Positions 49,064 to 60,444 of a DNA stretch of 64,000 nucleotides are shown here, piece by piece. The DNA is from Escherichia coli (lineage in GTDB: Bacteria > Pseudomonadota > Gammaproteobacteria > Enterobacterales > Enterobacteriaceae): NCBI RefSeq assembly GCF_011881725.1, contig NZ_JAATUR010000013.1, positions 33,924-97,923 on the forward strand, given 5' to 3'. Within the stretch, counting starts at the first letter, position 1. The number at the start of each line of letters is the position of its first letter. Below the pieces are notes generated by a model that worked only from the letters and a program-made list of their open reading frames with translations, was not told the DNA's origin and did not search any database. The position numbers and the translations under genes were made by a program.

Positions 49064-50487
49064 TGCGCATCGGGATGCGCCTGTTGCTGGGCTATTTTTT
49101 ACTGGTGGCGGTAGCGGCCTGGTTCGTGCTGGCAATTTTTGTCAAAGAAGTTAAACCGGGCGTGCGAAGGGCGACAGAAGGTACGTTGATTGACACCGCA
49201 ACGTTGCTGGCGGAGCTGGCGCGTCCCGATTTGCTCTCTGGTGACCCCGAGCATGGGCAACTGGCGCAGGCGTTTAACCAGCTACAAAATCGCCCGTTTC
49301 GCGCCAATATCGGTGGCATCAATAAAGTTCGCAACGAATACCATGTCTATATGACTGATGCGCAGGGCAAAGTGTTATTTGATTCGGCAAATAAAGCCGT
49401 GGGGCAGGATTATTCCCGCTGGAATGATGTCTGGCTAACGTTGCGTGGTCAGTATGGCGCGCGTAGCACGTTGCGAAATCCAGCCGATCCTGAAAGCTCT
49501 GTCATGTATGTTGCCGCACCGATTATGGACGGTACGCGGCTTATTGGTGTTTTGAGCGTAGGTAAACCGAATGCGGCGATGGCGCCGGTAATTAAACGCA
49601 GCGAGCGGCGAATTTTATGGGCAAGCGCCATTTTGCTGGGGATCGCGCTGGTGATTGGTGCCGGAATGGTTTGGTGGATTAACCGTTCGATTGCCCGACT
49701 CACCCGTTATGCCGATTCCGTTACCGACAATAAGCCCGTTCCGCTTCCTGAACTTGGTAGTAGCGAGTTGCGTAAGTTAGCGCAGGCGCTGGAAAGTATG
49801 CGCGTGAAGCTGGAAGGGAAAAACTATATTGAGCAGTATGTCTACGCGTTAACTCATGAACTGAAAAGTCCGCTGGCGGCAATTCGTGGCGCGGCGGAAA
49901 TTTTACGCGAAGGTCCGCCGCCAGAAGTGGTGGCCCGTTTTACCGACAATATTCTGACGCAAAACGCGCGAATGCAGGCGTTGGTTGAAACGCTACTACG
50001 CCAGGCAAGACTGGAGAATCGCCAGGAGGTTGTTCTTTCTGCGGTTGATGTGGCTGCATTATTTCGCCGTGTCAGCGAAGCGCGCACCGTGCAATTGGCA
50101 GAAAAAAATATCGCTCTGCATGTTATGCCCACCGAGGTTAACGTTGCTGCTGAACCTGCATTACTGGAACAGGCGCTGGGGAATTTACTGGATAACGCCA
50201 TCGATTTTACTCCCGAGCATGGCAGTATAACGCTGAGTGCCGGGGTGGAGCAGGAACACGTTACGCTTAACGTACAAGATACCGGTAGCGGCATTCCTGA
50301 CTACGCGCTATCGCGTATTTTTGAACGTTTTTACTCTTTACCGCGCGCGAACGGGCAAAAAAGCAGTGGCCTGGGGCTGGCATTTGTCAGTGAAGTCGCC
50401 CGTTTGCTTAATGGCGAAGTCACGCTGCGCAACATGCCACAAGGCGGTGTATTGGCCTCGCTTCGACTTCACCGTTACTTCACATAA
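49063..50487 (+). CDS. creC: Sensor histidine kinase CreC
   Basis: 474 residues. Two transmembrane helices (about 7-27 and 186-206) framing a periplasmic sensor, HAMP linker, H box ALTHELKSPLAAIRG, N box DNAIDF, and G boxes (GSGIP, GLGLAF). Phosphorylates CreB in response to metabolic state. Confidence 0.97.
   Translation: MRIGMRLLLGYFLLVAVAAWFVLAIFVKEVKPGVRRATEGTLIDTATLLAELARPDLLSGDPEHGQLAQAFNQLQNRPFRANIGGINKVRNEYHVYMTDAQGKVLFDSANKAVGQDYSRWNDVWLTLRGQYGARSTLRNPADPESSVMYVAAPIMDGTRLIGVLSVGKPNAAMAPVIKRSERRILWASAILLGIALVIGAGMVWWINRSIARLTRYADSVTDNKPVPLPELGSSELRKLAQALESMRVKLEGKNYIEQYVYALTHELKSPLAAIRGAAEILREGPPPEVVARFTDNILTQNARMQALVETLLRQARLENRQEVVLSAVDVAALFRRVSEARTVQLAEKNIALHVMPTEVNVAAEPALLEQALGNLLDNAIDFTPEHGSITLSAGVEQEHVTLNVQDTGSGIPDYALSRIFERFYSLPRANGQKSSGLGLAFVSEVARLLNGEVTLRNMPQGGVLASLRLHRYFT
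50468..50483 (+). promoter_or_regulatory. cre tag (CreB binding site) before creD
   Basis: TTCACCGTTACTTCAC, an exact TTCAC-N6-TTCAC match, at the 3' end of creC and 60 bp before creD, the most strongly CreBC-induced gene. Confidence 0.88.
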
Positions 50488-50544
50488 CTTCAAATTCTTC
50501 CCACATAGCCTTCATATCCTGTCGCCATTGCAAAGGAGAAGACT

Positions 50545-51897
50545 ATGTTGAAATCCCCCCTGTTCTGGAAAATGGCCACTTTGTTTGGCGCAGTATTGTT
50601 GTTGTTAATTCCATTAATGTTGATTCGGCAGGTGATTGTCGAACGTGCTGATTACCGTAACGATGTTGAAGATGCGATTCGTCAAAGTACCAGTGGGCCG
50701 CAGAAGTTGGTTGGGCCGCTTATTGCTATTCCTGTGACCGAGCTTTATACGGTGCAGGAAGAGGATAAAACCGTGGAGCGGAAACGAAGTTTTATCCATT
50801 TCTGGTTACCTGAGTCGTTGATGGTTGATGGTAATCAGAATGTGGAAGAACGGAAGATTGGTATTTATACCGGTCAGGTCTGGCACAGTGATTTAACGCT
50901 AAAAGCCGATTTCGACGTTTCGCGTCTTAGCGAACTCAACGCTCCAAATATCACCTTAGGCAAGCCGTTTATTGTGATTAGCGTAGGCGACGCTCGTGGG
51001 ATCGGTGTAGTGAAAGCGCCTGAACTTAACGGAACAGCGCTGACCATTGAGCCCGGAACCGGGTTAGAGCAAGGCGGGCAGGGTGTGCATATCCCTTTAC
51101 CAGAAGGGGGCTGGCTGAAACAGAACCTGAAGCTGAACATGGCGCTGAATTTAAGTGGTACTGGTGATTTGTCCGTGGTACCGACGGGACGAAATAGTGA
51201 GTTGATCTTAACCAGCAACTGGCCACATCCCAGTTTTTTAGGCGATTTTTTGCCAGCAAAACGAGAAATAAGTACATCCGGTTTTCAGGCGCAATGGCAA
51301 AGTAGCTGGTTTGCCAATCAGCTTGGTGAACGTTTTGCTTCGGGCAATGATTCCGGTTGGGAAAATTTCCCGGCGTTTAGCGTCGCAGTCACTACGCCTG
51401 CCGATCAGTATCAATTAACCGACCGGGCGACAAAGTACGCCATTTTGCTTATTGCGCTGACTTTTATGGCCTTCTTTGTTTTTGAAACGCTCACGGCGCA
51501 ACGTTTACACCCAATGCAATATTTGCTGGTGGGGCTTTCATTGGTGATGTTTTATTTGCTCTTGCTGGCGCTTTCTGAACATACCGGTTTTACCGTGGCA
51601 TGGATAATTGCCAGTCTGATTGGGGCGTTAATGAACGGTATTTACTTGCAGGCGGTATTAAAAGGCTGGCGTAACAGCATGTTGTTTACCCTTGCGCTAC
51701 TGTTGCTGGATGGTGTGATGTGGGGGCTGCTGAATTCTGCTGACAGTGCGCTGTTATTAGGGACGAGTGTGCTGGTGGTGGCGCTGGCAGGCATGATGTT
51801 TGTGACCCGTAATATCGACTGGTATGCGTTTTCACTGCCGAAAATGAAGAGCAGTAAAGAAGCTACGCCGGACGACGAGTTACGTATCTGGAAATAA
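50545..51897 (+). CDS. creD: Inner-membrane protein CreD
   Basis: 450 residues. One N-terminal transmembrane helix (about 12-32), a large periplasmic domain, then about five C-terminal membrane helices (from about 295). Cre regulon target linked to colicin E2 tolerance and envelope integrity; mechanism unknown. Start follows aaaggagaagact. Confidence 0.95.
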   Translation: MLKSPLFWKMATLFGAVLLLLIPLMLIRQVIVERADYRNDVEDAIRQSTSGPQKLVGPLIAIPVTELYTVQEEDKTVERKRSFIHFWLPESLMVDGNQNVEERKIGIYTGQVWHSDLTLKADFDVSRLSELNAPNITLGKPFIVISVGDARGIGVVKAPELNGTALTIEPGTGLEQGGQGVHIPLPEGGWLKQNLKLNMALNLSGTGDLSVVPTGRNSELILTSNWPHPSFLGDFLPAKREISTSGFQAQWQSSWFANQLGERFASGNDSGWENFPAFSVAVTTPADQYQLTDRATKYAILLIALTFMAFFVFETLTAQRLHPMQYLLVGLSLVMFYLLLLALSEHTGFTVAWIIASLIGALMNGIYLQAVLKGWRNSMLFTLALLLLDGVMWGLLNSADSALLLGTSVLVVALAGMMFVTRNIDWYAFSLPKMKSSKEATPDDELRIWK

Positions 51898-51908
51898 TGC
51901 TGAAAAAT

Positions 51909-51938
51909 AAAAACGGCGCTAAAAAGCGCCGTTTTTTT
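51909..51938. terminator. Bidirectional terminator between creD and arcA
   Basis: Stem AACGGCGCT / AGCGCCGTT (51912-51920 and 51925-51933) with A run before and T run after; serves convergent creD and arcA. Confidence 0.9.
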
Positions 51939-51955
51939 GACGGTGGTAATGCCGA

Positions 51956-52672
51956 TTAATCTTCCAGATCACCGCAGAAACGATAACCTTCACCGTGAAT
52001 GGTGGCGATGATTTCCGGCGTATCCGGCGTAGATTCGAAATGTTTACGAATACGGCGGATCGTCACGTCTACAGTACGGTCGTGCGGTTTCAGCTCACGG
52101 CCGGTCATTTTCTTCAGCAGTTCAGCACGAGACTGAATTTTGCCTGGGTTTTCACAGAAGTGAAGCATGGCGCGGAACTCGCTGCGCGGCAGCTTGTACT
52201 GCTCGCCATCAGGACCGATCAATGAACGGCTGTTGATGTCCAGTTCCCAACCATTGAACTTATAGCTTTCAACGCTACGACGTTCTTCGCTGACAGTACC
52301 CAGATTCATGGTACGGGACAGCAGGTTGCGTGCACGAATAGTCAGTTCACGCGGGTTGAACGGTTTGGTGATGTAGTCATCTGCACCGATTTCGAGGCCG
52401 AGAATTTTATCGACTTCGTTGTCACGGCCAGTCAGAAACATCAACGCAACATTCGCCTGCTCGCGCAGTTCACGCGCTAACAGAAGACCGTTCTTACCCG
52501 GCAGATTGATATCCATGATCACCAGGTTGATGTCATATTCAGAGAGGATCTGATGCATTTCCGCGCCATCTGTCGCTTCGAAAACATCATAGCCTTCCGC
52601 TTCGAAAATACTTTTCAACGTGTTGCGTGTTACCAACTCGTCTTCAACGATAAGAATGTGCGGGGTCTGCAT
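51956..52672 (-). CDS. arcA: Response regulator ArcA
   Basis: 238 residues, OmpR family. Global regulator of respiratory control; phosphorylated by ArcB under anoxia. Phospho-acceptor D54 in [20 protein letters not shown] in the receiver; winged helix at the C-terminus with [17 protein letters not shown] recognition helix ([16 protein letters not shown]). Starts at 52670-52672 and has a long regulated leader. Confidence 0.97.
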
Positions 52673-52767
52673 GTTTGCTACCTAAATTGCCAACTAAATC
52701 GAAACAGGAAGTACAAAAGTCCCTGACCTGCCTGATGCATGCTGCAAATTAACATGATCGGCGTAAC

Positions 52768-52908
52768 ATGACTAAAGTACGTAATTGCGTTCTTGATGCA
52801 CTTTCCATCAACGTCAACAACATCATTAGCTTGGTCGTGGGTACTTTCCCTCAGGACCCGACAGTGTCAAAAACGGCTGACATCCTAACCATTTTAACAG
52901 CAACATAA
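52768..52908 (+). CDS. yjjY: Small protein YjjY
   Basis: 46 residues, MTKVRNCVLDALSINVNN..., in the divergent region upstream of arcA, as in K-12. Function unknown; coding has not been proven beyond conservation, and it may act as an arcA leader antisense. Confidence 0.7.
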   Translation: MTKVRNCVLDALSINVNNIISLVVGTFPQDPTVSKTADILTILTAT

Positions 52909-53307
52909 CAGGCTAAGACGTGCCGGACACCCAATAAAACTACGCTTCGTTGACATATATCAAGTTCAATTGTAGCACGTTAACAGTTTGATGAAATCAT
53001 CGTATCTAAATGCTAGCTTTCGTCACATTATTTTAATAATCCAACTAATTGCACCATACAACTAATAAACGTGGTGAATCCAATTGTCGAGATTTATTTT
53101 TTATAAAATTATCCTAAGTAAACATAAGGATATGTAGCGTTTTTTAACAATTAAATGGTTAGTACAGTCAAGAAATAGTTTAGTTTTTTTTAAGATAGGT
53201 AAAGGGCTTTTTTTGCGACTTACGTTACTAAATTGTAAATTCTCGCCGCGTAACAAGTTGACATTAATCACCCTGTTCGCGGTTATTTGATCAAGAAGAG
53301 TGGCAAC
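52909..53307. other. Gap between yjjY and yjtD
   Basis: 399 bp, very AT-rich (long T and A runs around 53085-53210). No gene or terminator is convincing; it must hold the yjtD promoter. Confidence 0.5.
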
Positions 53308-53994
53308 ATGCGTATAACGATCATTCTGGTCGCACCTGCCAGAGCAGAAAATATTGGTGCAGCGGCTCGGGCAATGAAAACAATGGGATTTAACGAGCTG
53401 CGCATTGTCGATAGTCAGGCACACCTGGAGCCGGCTACCCGCTGGGTGGCGCATGGTTCCGGTGATATCATTGATAATATTAAAGTTTTTCCAACGCTAG
53501 CTGAATCGCTACACGACGTTGATTTTACCGTTGCCACCACTGCGCGCAGTCGGGCGAAATACCATTACTACGCCACGCCGGTAGAACTGGTGACACTTCT
53601 GGAGGAAAAATCGACATGGATGAACCACGCTGCGCTGGTCTTTGGTCGCGAAGATTCGGGCTTGACTAACGAAGAGTTGGCGCTTGCTGACGTCCTCACC
53701 GGCGTGCCAATGGTGGCGGATTATCCATCACTGAATTTGGGGCAGGCGGTGATGGTTTATTGCTATCAATTAGCAACTTTAATACAACAACCGGCGAAAA
53801 GTGATGCAACGGCGGACCCATCTCAATTGCAGGCATTACGTGAACGTGCCATGTCATTGTTATCGACTCTGGCGGTGGCAGATGACACCAAACTGGTCGA
53901 CTGGTTACAACAACGCATCGGGCTGTTAGAGCAACGAGACACGGCCATGTTGCATCGTTTGTTGCATGATATTGAAAAAAATATCACCAAATAA
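53308..53994 (+). CDS. yjtD: SpoU/TrmH-family tRNA/rRNA methyltransferase YjtD (LasT)
   Basis: 228 residues from MRITIILVAPARAENIG. SPOUT-fold SAM methyltransferase: N-terminal NIGAAARAMKTMGF, then LVFGREDSGLTNEEL and LNLGQAVMVYCYQ, the trefoil-knot motifs 1-3. Related to TrmJ, which 2'-O-methylates tRNA; substrate of this one not proven. Upstream of thrL. Confidence 0.92.
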   Translation: MRITIILVAPARAENIGAAARAMKTMGFNELRIVDSQAHLEPATRWVAHGSGDIIDNIKVFPTLAESLHDVDFTVATTARSRAKYHYYATPVELVTLLEEKSTWMNHAALVFGREDSGLTNEELALADVLTGVPMVADYPSLNLGQAVMVYCYQLATLIQQPAKSDATADPSQLQALRERAMSLLSTLAVADDTKLVDWLQQRIGLLEQRDTAMLHRLLHDIEKNITK

Positions 53995-54128
53995 AAAACG
54001 ACAAGCAAGAACGTTTTCAGATTTTTATTCTGACTGCAATGGGAAATATGTCTCTGTGTGGATTAAAAAAAGAGCATCTACCAGCACGCTATGAACTGGT
54101 AACCTGCCGTGAGTAAATTAAAATTTTA

Positions 54129-54273
<145 letters not shown>

Positions 54274-54296
54274 CGCGTACAGGAAACACAGAAAAA

Positions 54297-54328
54297 AGCC
54301 CGCACCTGACAGTGCGGGCTTTTTTTTC
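54297..54328 (+). terminator. thr attenuator
   Basis: Stem AAGCCCGCAC / GTGCGGGCTT with a short loop, then eight Ts, between thrL and thrA. Classic attenuation terminator. Confidence 0.95.
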
Positions 54329-54353
54329 GACCAAAGGTAACGAGGTAACAACC

Positions 54354-56816
54354 ATGCGAGTGTTGAAGTTCGGCGGTACATCAGTGGCAAATGCAGAACG
54401 TTTTCTGCGGGTTGCCGATATTCTGGAAAGCAATGCCAGGCAGGGGCAGGTGGCTACCGTCCTCTCTGCCCCCGCCAAAATTACCAACCATCTGGTCGCA
54501 ATGATTGAAAAAACCATTAGCGGTCAGGATGCTTTACCCAATATCAGTGATGCCGAACGTATTTTTTCCGAACTTCTGACGGGACTCGCCGCCGCCCAAC
54601 CAGGATTTCCACTGGCGCAACTGAAAACTTTCGTCGATCAAGAATTTGCCCAAATCAAACATGTCCTGCATGGCATTAGTTTGTTGGGGCAATGCCCGGA
54701 CAGTATCAACGCAGCGCTGATTTGCCGTGGCGAAAAAATGTCGATCGCCATTATGGCCGGTGTACTGGAAGCGCGTGGTCACAACGTTACTGTTATCGAT
54801 CCGGTCGAAAAACTGCTGGCAATCGGTCATTATCTCGAATCTACCGTCGATATTGCTGAGTCAACCCGCCGTATTGCGGCAAGCCGCATTCCGGCTGACC
54901 ACATGGTGCTGATGGCAGGTTTCACCGCCGGTAATGAAAAAGGCGAACTGGTGGTGCTTGGACGTAACGGTTCCGACTACTCTGCCGCGGTGCTGGCTGC
55001 CTGTTTACGCGCCGATTGTTGCGAGATCTGGACGGACGTTGATGGTGTCTATACCTGCGACCCGCGTCAGGTGCCCGATGCGAGGCTGTTGAAGTCAATG
55101 TCGTACCAGGAAGCGATGGAACTTTCCTACTTCGGCGCTAAAGTTCTTCACCCCCGCACTATTACCCCCATTGCCCAGTTCCAGATCCCTTGCCTGATTA
55201 AAAACACCGGAAATCCTCAAGCACCAGGTACGCTCATTGGCGCCAGCCGTGATGAAGACGAATTGCCGGTCAAAGGGATTTCCAATCTGAATAATATGGC
55301 GATGTTCAGCGTTTCCGGTCCAGGAATGAAAGGGATGGTTGGCATGGCAGCACGCGTCTTTGCGGCAATGTCACGCGCCCGCATTTCAGTGGTGCTAATT
55401 ACGCAATCGTCTTCCGAATACAGCATCAGTTTCTGCGTTCCACAAAGCGACTGTGTGCGAGCTGAACGGGCAATGCAGGAAGAGTTCTATCTTGAACTGA
55501 AAGAAGGCTTACTGGAGCCGCTGGCGGTGACAGAACGGCTGGCCATTATCTCGGTAGTGGGAGATGGTATGCGTACACTGCGCGGGATCTCAGCGAAATT
55601 CTTTGCCGCACTGGCCCGCGCTAATATCAACATTGTTGCTATTGCTCAGGGATCTTCTGAACGCTCAATCTCCGTAGTGGTAAATAACGATGACGCGACC
55701 ACAGGCGTGCGTGTGACCCATCAGATGCTGTTCAATACTGATCAGGTTATCGAAGTGTTTGTGATTGGTGTGGGTGGCGTTGGTGGTGCGCTGCTGGAGC
55801 AACTGAAGCGTCAGCAAAGCTGGCTGAAGAACAAACACATCGATTTACGCGTTTGTGGGGTTGCTAACTCGAAGGCGCTGCTGACCAATGTGCATGGCCT
55901 TAACCTGGAAAACTGGCAGGAAGAACTGGCGCAAGCTAAAGAGCCGTTCAATCTCGGGCGCTTAATTCGCCTGGTGAAAGAATATCATTTGCTGAACCCG
56001 GTGATTGTCGATTGCACTTCCAGCCAGGCGGTAGCGGATCAATATGCCGACTTCCTGCGAGAAGGTTTCCACGTGGTGACCCCGAATAAAAAGGCCAATA
56101 CCTCGTCGATGGATTACTACCATCAGTTGCGTTACGCAGCGGAAAAATCGCGGCGGAAATTTCTCTATGACACCAACGTTGGTGCAGGATTACCGGTCAT
56201 TGAGAACTTGCAAAACCTGCTCAACGCGGGTGATGAATTGATGAAATTCTCCGGCATTCTTTCTGGTTCGCTTTCGTTCATCTTCGGCAAGTTAGACGAA
56301 GGCATGAGCTTCTCCGAGGCGACCACGCTGGCTCGGGAAATGGGCTATACCGAACCGGACCCGCGAGATGATCTTTCTGGTATGGATGTGGCGCGCAAGC
56401 TATTGATTCTCGCCCGTGAAACTGGACGTGAACTGGAACTGGCGGATATCGAAATCGAATCTGTGCTGCCCGAAGAGTTTAACGCCGAGGGGGATGTTGC
56501 CGCTTTTATGGCGAACCTGTCACAGCTCGACGATCTCTTTGCCGCGCGTGTGGCGAAGGCCCGTGATGAAGGTAAAGTTTTACGCTATGTTGGCAATATT
56601 GATGAAGATGGCGTCTGCCGCGTGAAGATTGCCGAAGTGGATGGTAATGATCCACTGTTCAAAGTGAAAAACGGCGAAAACGCCCTGGCCTTCTATAGTC
56701 ACTATTATCAGCCGCTACCGCTGGTTCTGCGCGGATATGGCGCGGGTAATGACGTTACAGCTGCCGGTGTCTTTGCCGATCTGTTGCGCACCCTCTCATG
56801 GAAGTTAGGAGTTTAA
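54354..56816 (+). CDS. thrA: Aspartokinase I/homoserine dehydrogenase I
   Basis: 820 residues. Fused bifunctional enzyme: aspartokinase (about 1-250, KFGGTSV at start), two ACT domains for threonine inhibition (about 315-460), then homoserine dehydrogenase (NAD-binding [13 protein letters not shown] near 470, then catalytic part to the end). Start 54354 after aacgaggtaacaacc. Two bases before thrB. Confidence 0.97.
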   Translation: MRVLKFGGTSVANAERFLRVADILESNARQGQVATVLSAPAKITNHLVAMIEKTISGQDALPNISDAERIFSELLTGLAAAQPGFPLAQLKTFVDQEFAQIKHVLHGISLLGQCPDSINAALICRGEKMSIAIMAGVLEARGHNVTVIDPVEKLLAIGHYLESTVDIAESTRRIAASRIPADHMVLMAGFTAGNEKGELVVLGRNGSDYSAAVLAACLRADCCEIWTDVDGVYTCDPRQVPDARLLKSMSYQEAMELSYFGAKVLHPRTITPIAQFQIPCLIKNTGNPQAPGTLIGASRDEDELPVKGISNLNNMAMFSVSGPGMKGMVGMAARVFAAMSRARISVVLITQSSSEYSISFCVPQSDCVRAERAMQEEFYLELKEGLLEPLAVTERLAIISVVGDGMRTLRGISAKFFAALARANINIVAIAQGSSERSISVVVNNDDATTGVRVTHQMLFNTDQVIEVFVIGVGGVGGALLEQLKRQQSWLKNKHIDLRVCGVANSKALLTNVHGLNLENWQEELAQAKEPFNLGRLIRLVKEYHLLNPVIVDCTSSQAVADQYADFLREGFHVVTPNKKANTSSMDYYHQLRYAAEKSRRKFLYDTNVGAGLPVIENLQNLLNAGDELMKFSGILSGSLSFIFGKLDEGMSFSEATTLAREMGYTEPDPRDDLSGMDVARKLLILARETGRELELADIEIESVLPEEFNAEGDVAAFMANLSQLDDLFAARVAKARDEGKVLRYVGNIDEDGVCRVKIAEVDGNDPLFKVKNGENALAFYSHYYQPLPLVLRGYGAGNDVTAAGVFADLLRTLSWKLGV

Positions 56817-56817
56817 A

Positions 56818-57750
56818 ATGGTTAAAGTTTATGCTCCGGCTTCCAGTGCCAATATGAGCGTCGGGTTTGATGTACTCGGGGCGGCGGTGACTCCTGTTGA
56901 TGGTGCATTGCTCGGAGATGTCGTGACGGTTGAGGCGGCAAAAACATTTAGTCTTAACAACCTCGGACGCTTTGCCGACAAGCTGCCGTCAGAACCACGG
57001 GAAAATATCGTTTATCAGTGCTGGGAACGTTTTTGCCAGGAACTGGGCAAGCAAATTCCGGTGGCGATGACTCTGGAGAAGAATATGCCGATCGGTTCTG
57101 GATTAGGTTCCAGCGCCTGTTCGGTGGTCGCGGCGCTGGTGGCGATGAATGAACACTGTGGTAAGCCGCTAAATGATACCCGCCTGCTGGCCTTGATGGG
57201 TGAACTGGAAGGGCGTATCTCCGGCAGCATTCATTACGACAACGTAGCACCGTGCTTTCTTGGTGGCATGCAGTTGATGATCGAAGAAAACGGCATCATC
57301 AGCCAGCAGGTACCTGGATTTGATGAGTGGTTATGGGTGTTGGCGTATCCGGGGATTAAAGTCTCGACGGCAGAAGCGCGGGCTATTTTACCGGCGCAGT
57401 ACCGCCGCCAGGATTGCATTGCGCACGGGCGACATCTGGCGGGCTTCATCCACGCCTGCTATTCCCGTCAGCCTGAGCTTGCCGCGAAGCTGATGAAAGA
57501 TGTTATCGCTGAACCTTACCGTGAACGTTTACTGCCAGGCTTCCGGCAGGCACGGCAGGCGGTGGCGGAAATCGGCGCGGTAGCGAGCGGTATCTCTGGC
57601 TCAGGACCGACCTTGTTCGCACTGTGTGACAAACCGGATACCGCTCAGCGCGTTGCTGATTGGTTAAGTAAGAACTACCTGCAAAATCAGGAAGGTTTTG
57701 TTCATATTTGCCGGCTGGATACGGCGGGCGCACGAGTACTGGAAAACTAA
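56818..57750 (+). CDS. thrB: Homoserine kinase
   Basis: 310 residues, GHMP kinase. Phosphate loop [11 protein letters not shown] at residues 91-101 or so, C-terminal GISGSGPT. Converts homoserine to O-phosphohomoserine. One base from the thrC start. Confidence 0.97.
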   Translation: MVKVYAPASSANMSVGFDVLGAAVTPVDGALLGDVVTVEAAKTFSLNNLGRFADKLPSEPRENIVYQCWERFCQELGKQIPVAMTLEKNMPIGSGLGSSACSVVAALVAMNEHCGKPLNDTRLLALMGELEGRISGSIHYDNVAPCFLGGMQLMIEENGIISQQVPGFDEWLWVLAYPGIKVSTAEARAILPAQYRRQDCIAHGRHLAGFIHACYSRQPELAAKLMKDVIAEPYRERLLPGFRQARQAVAEIGAVASGISGSGPTLFALCDKPDTAQRVADWLSKNYLQNQEGFVHICRLDTAGARVLEN

Positions 57751-59037
57751 ATGAAACTCTACAATCTGAAAGATCACAACGAGCAGGTCAGCTTTGCGCA
57801 AGCCGTAACGCAGGGATTGGGCAAAAATCAGGGGTTATTTTTCCCTCATGACTTACCGGAATTCAGCCTGACCGAAATTGATGAGATGCTGAAACAGGAT
57901 TTCGTCACTCGCAGCGCGAAGATCCTCTCGGCGTTTATTGGTGATGAGATCCCGCAGGAAATACTGGAAGAGCGCGTGCGCGCGGCATTTGCTTTCCCTG
58001 CTCCGGTTGCCAAAGTTGAAAATGATGTCGGTTGTCTGGAGTTGTTCCACGGGCCAACGCTGGCATTTAAAGATTTCGGCGGTCGCTTTATGGCGCAAAT
58101 GCTGACCCATATTGCGGGCGATAAGCCAGTGACTATTCTGACTGCAACCTCCGGCGATACCGGTGCGGCAGTGGCTCATGCTTTCTACGGTTTACCGAAT
58201 GTGAAAGTGGTTATCCTCTATCCGCGCGGCAAAATCAGCCCACTGCAAGAAAAGCTGTTCTGTACGCTGGGTGGCAATATTGAAACCGTTGCCATCGACG
58301 GCGATTTCGACGCCTGCCAGGCACTGGTGAAACAAGCGTTTGACGATGAAGAACTGAAAGTGGCGCTGGGGCTGAACTCTGCTAACTCTATTAACATCAG
58401 TCGATTGCTGGCGCAGATTTGCTATTACTTTGAAGCCGTGGCGCAGTTGCCGCAGGAAGCGCGTAACCAGCTGGTCGTTTCAGTGCCGAGCGGAAATTTC
58501 GGCGATTTGACGGCAGGATTGCTGGCGAAATCACTCGGTCTGCCGGTGAAGCGTTTTATCGCTGCCACTAACATTAACGATACGGTGCCGCGTTTCTTGC
58601 ATGACGGGCAGTGGGCGCCTAAAGCTACCCAGGCGACATTATCCAATGCGATGGATGTAAGTCAGCCGAACAACTGGCCGCGAGTGGAAGAGTTGTTCCG
58701 CCGCAAAATCTGGCAATTGAAAGAACTGGGTTATGCAGCGGTGGATGATGAAACCACGCAACAGACAATGCGTGAGTTAAAAGCGCTGGGCTATACCTCG
58801 GAACCGCACGCTGCCGTGGCTTATCGTGCGCTGCGCGACCAGTTGCATCCTGGTGAATATGGCCTGTTCCTCGGCACCGCGCATCCGGCGAAATTTAAAG
58901 AGAGCGTAGAAGCGATTCTCGGTGAAACGTTGGATCTGCCAAAAGAGCTGGCAGAACGTGCTGATTTGCCCTTACTTTCACATAATCTGCCTGCCGATTT
59001 TGCTGCGCTGCGTAAATTAATGATGAATCATCAGTAA
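57751..59037 (+). CDS. thrC: Threonine synthase
   Basis: 428 residues, PLP-dependent fold II. PLP lysine in HGPTLAFKDFGGR (about residue 107) and the ATSGDTGAAVAHAF phosphate loop. Makes threonine from O-phosphohomoserine. A terminator follows at 59061-59094. Confidence 0.97.
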   Translation: MKLYNLKDHNEQVSFAQAVTQGLGKNQGLFFPHDLPEFSLTEIDEMLKQDFVTRSAKILSAFIGDEIPQEILEERVRAAFAFPAPVAKVENDVGCLELFHGPTLAFKDFGGRFMAQMLTHIAGDKPVTILTATSGDTGAAVAHAFYGLPNVKVVILYPRGKISPLQEKLFCTLGGNIETVAIDGDFDACQALVKQAFDDEELKVALGLNSANSINISRLLAQICYYFEAVAQLPQEARNQLVVSVPSGNFGDLTAGLLAKSLGLPVKRFIAATNINDTVPRFLHDGQWAPKATQATLSNAMDVSQPNNWPRVEELFRRKIWQLKELGYAAVDDETTQQTMRELKALGYTSEPHAAVAYRALRDQLHPGEYGLFLGTAHPAKFKESVEAILGETLDLPKELAERADLPLLSHNLPADFAALRKLMMNHQ

Positions 59038-59060
59038 AATTTATTCATTATCTCAATCAG

Positions 59061-59094
59061 GCCGGGTTTGCGTTTACGCAGCCCGGCTTTTTTA
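59061..59094 (+). terminator. Terminator of the thr operon
   Basis: Stem GCCGGGtTTGCG / CGCAgCCCGGC with a ttta loop, followed by a T tract, 24 bp after the thrC stop. Confidence 0.9.
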
Positions 59095-59250
59095 TGAAGA
59101 AAATATGGAGAAAATCGACAGGGAAAAAGGAGAATTTCTCAATAAATGCGGTAACTTAGAGATTAGGATTGCGGAGAATAACAACCGCCGTTCTCATGGC
59201 GTAATCTTCCGATATCGACCCATAACGGGCAATGATAAAAGGAGTAACCT

Positions 59251-59559
59251 GTGAAAAAGATGCAATCTATCGTACTCGCACTTTCCCTGGTTCTGGTCGC
59301 TCCCATGGCAGTGCAGGCCGCAGAAATTACGTTAGTCCCGTCAGTAAAATTACAGATAGGCGATCGTGATAATCGCGGCTATTACTGGGATGGCGGGCAC
59401 TGGCGCGATCACGGCTGGTGGAAACAACATTATGAATGGCGAGGCAATCGCTGGCATCCACACGGACCGCCGCCACCGCCGCGCCATAACAAGCATCATG
59501 ATCAACGTAATGACCACCGTGGCGATCATCGTCCGGGGCCAGACAAACATCATCGCTAA
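59251..59559 (+). CDS. yaaX: YaaX, DUF2502 periplasmic protein
   Basis: 102 residues with a signal peptide (about 1-23, VQA-AE). The mature part is rich in His, Trp and Arg, ending in repeated HH/DHR motifs; slightly longer than the K-12 form owing to changes in the His-rich tail. Function unknown, metal binding possible. Confidence 0.9.
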   Translation: MKKMQSIVLALSLVLVAPMAVQAAEITLVPSVKLQIGDRDNRGYYWDGGHWRDHGWWKQHYEWRGNRWHPHGPPPPPRHNKHHDQRNDHRGDHRPGPDKHHR

Positions 59560-59598
59560 ATATTAATGCCGGATTACCATCCGGCATTTACTACAAAC

Positions 59599-60375
59599 TT
59601 AACGCTGCTCATAGCGTTTAAACACCAGTTCACCATCGTTGGAGGAAGCTTCATCAAAGAAGTAACCTTCGCTATTAAAGCCAGTTAGTTGCTCTGGTTT
59701 GGTCAGCCGATTTTCAATAATGAAACGACTCATTAGACCGCGCGCTTTCTTAGCGTAGAAGCTGATGATCTTAAATTTGCCGTTCTTCTCATCGAGGAAC
59801 ACTGGCTTGATAATCTCGGCATTCAATTTCTTCGGTTTCACCGATTTGAAATATTCATCTGACGCCAGATTAATCACCAGCTTATCGCCTTGTGCTGCGA
59901 GCGCCTCGTTCAGCTTGTTGGTGATAATATCTCCCCAGAATTGATACAGATCTTTCCCTCGGGGATTTTCAAGACGAATCCCCATTTCCAGACGATAAGG
60001 CTGCATTAAATCGAGCGGGCGCAGTACGCCATACAAGCCGGAAAGCATTCGCAAATGCTGTTGGGCAAAATCGAAATCGTCTTCGCTGAAGGTTTCGGCC
60101 TGCAAGCCTGTGTAGACATCACCTTTGAATGCCAGAATTGCCTGTCGGGCATTCTCTGGCGTGAAATCTGGCTGCCAGTCATGAAAGCGAGCGGCGTTAA
60201 TACCCGCCAGTTTGTCACTGATGCGCATCAGCGTGCTGATCTGCGGGGGCGTCAGTTTCCGCGCTTCATGAATCAGCTGCTGGGAGTTGTCTAATAGCTC
60301 CGGCAGCGTATAGCGAGTGGTGGTCAACGGGCTTTGGTAATCAAGCGTTTTCGCAGGTGAAATAAGAATCAGCAT
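59599..60375 (-). CDS. yaaA: Peroxide-stress protein YaaA (DUF328)
   Basis: 258 residues. OxyR-regulated protein that lowers free iron during hydrogen peroxide stress. DUF328/UPF0246; conserved SPAKTLDY at the N-terminus, [11 protein letters not shown] and [10 protein letters not shown]. Convergent with yaaX. Confidence 0.95.
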   Translation of the reverse strand: MLILISPAKTLDYQSPLTTTRYTLPELLDNSQQLIHEARKLTPPQISTLMRISDKLAGINAARFHDWQPDFTPENARQAILAFKGDVYTGLQAETFSEDDFDFAQQHLRMLSGLYGVLRPLDLMQPYRLEMGIRLENPRGKDLYQFWGDIITNKLNEALAAQGDKLVINLASDEYFKSVKPKKLNAEIIKPVFLDEKNGKFKIISFYAKKARGLMSRFIIENRLTKPEQLTGFNSEGYFFDEASSNDGELVFKRYEQR

Positions 60376-60444
60376 ATCCAGTCCTTGCAGGAAATTTATG
60401 CCGACTTTAGCAAAAAAAGAGAATGAGTTGATCGATAGTTGTGA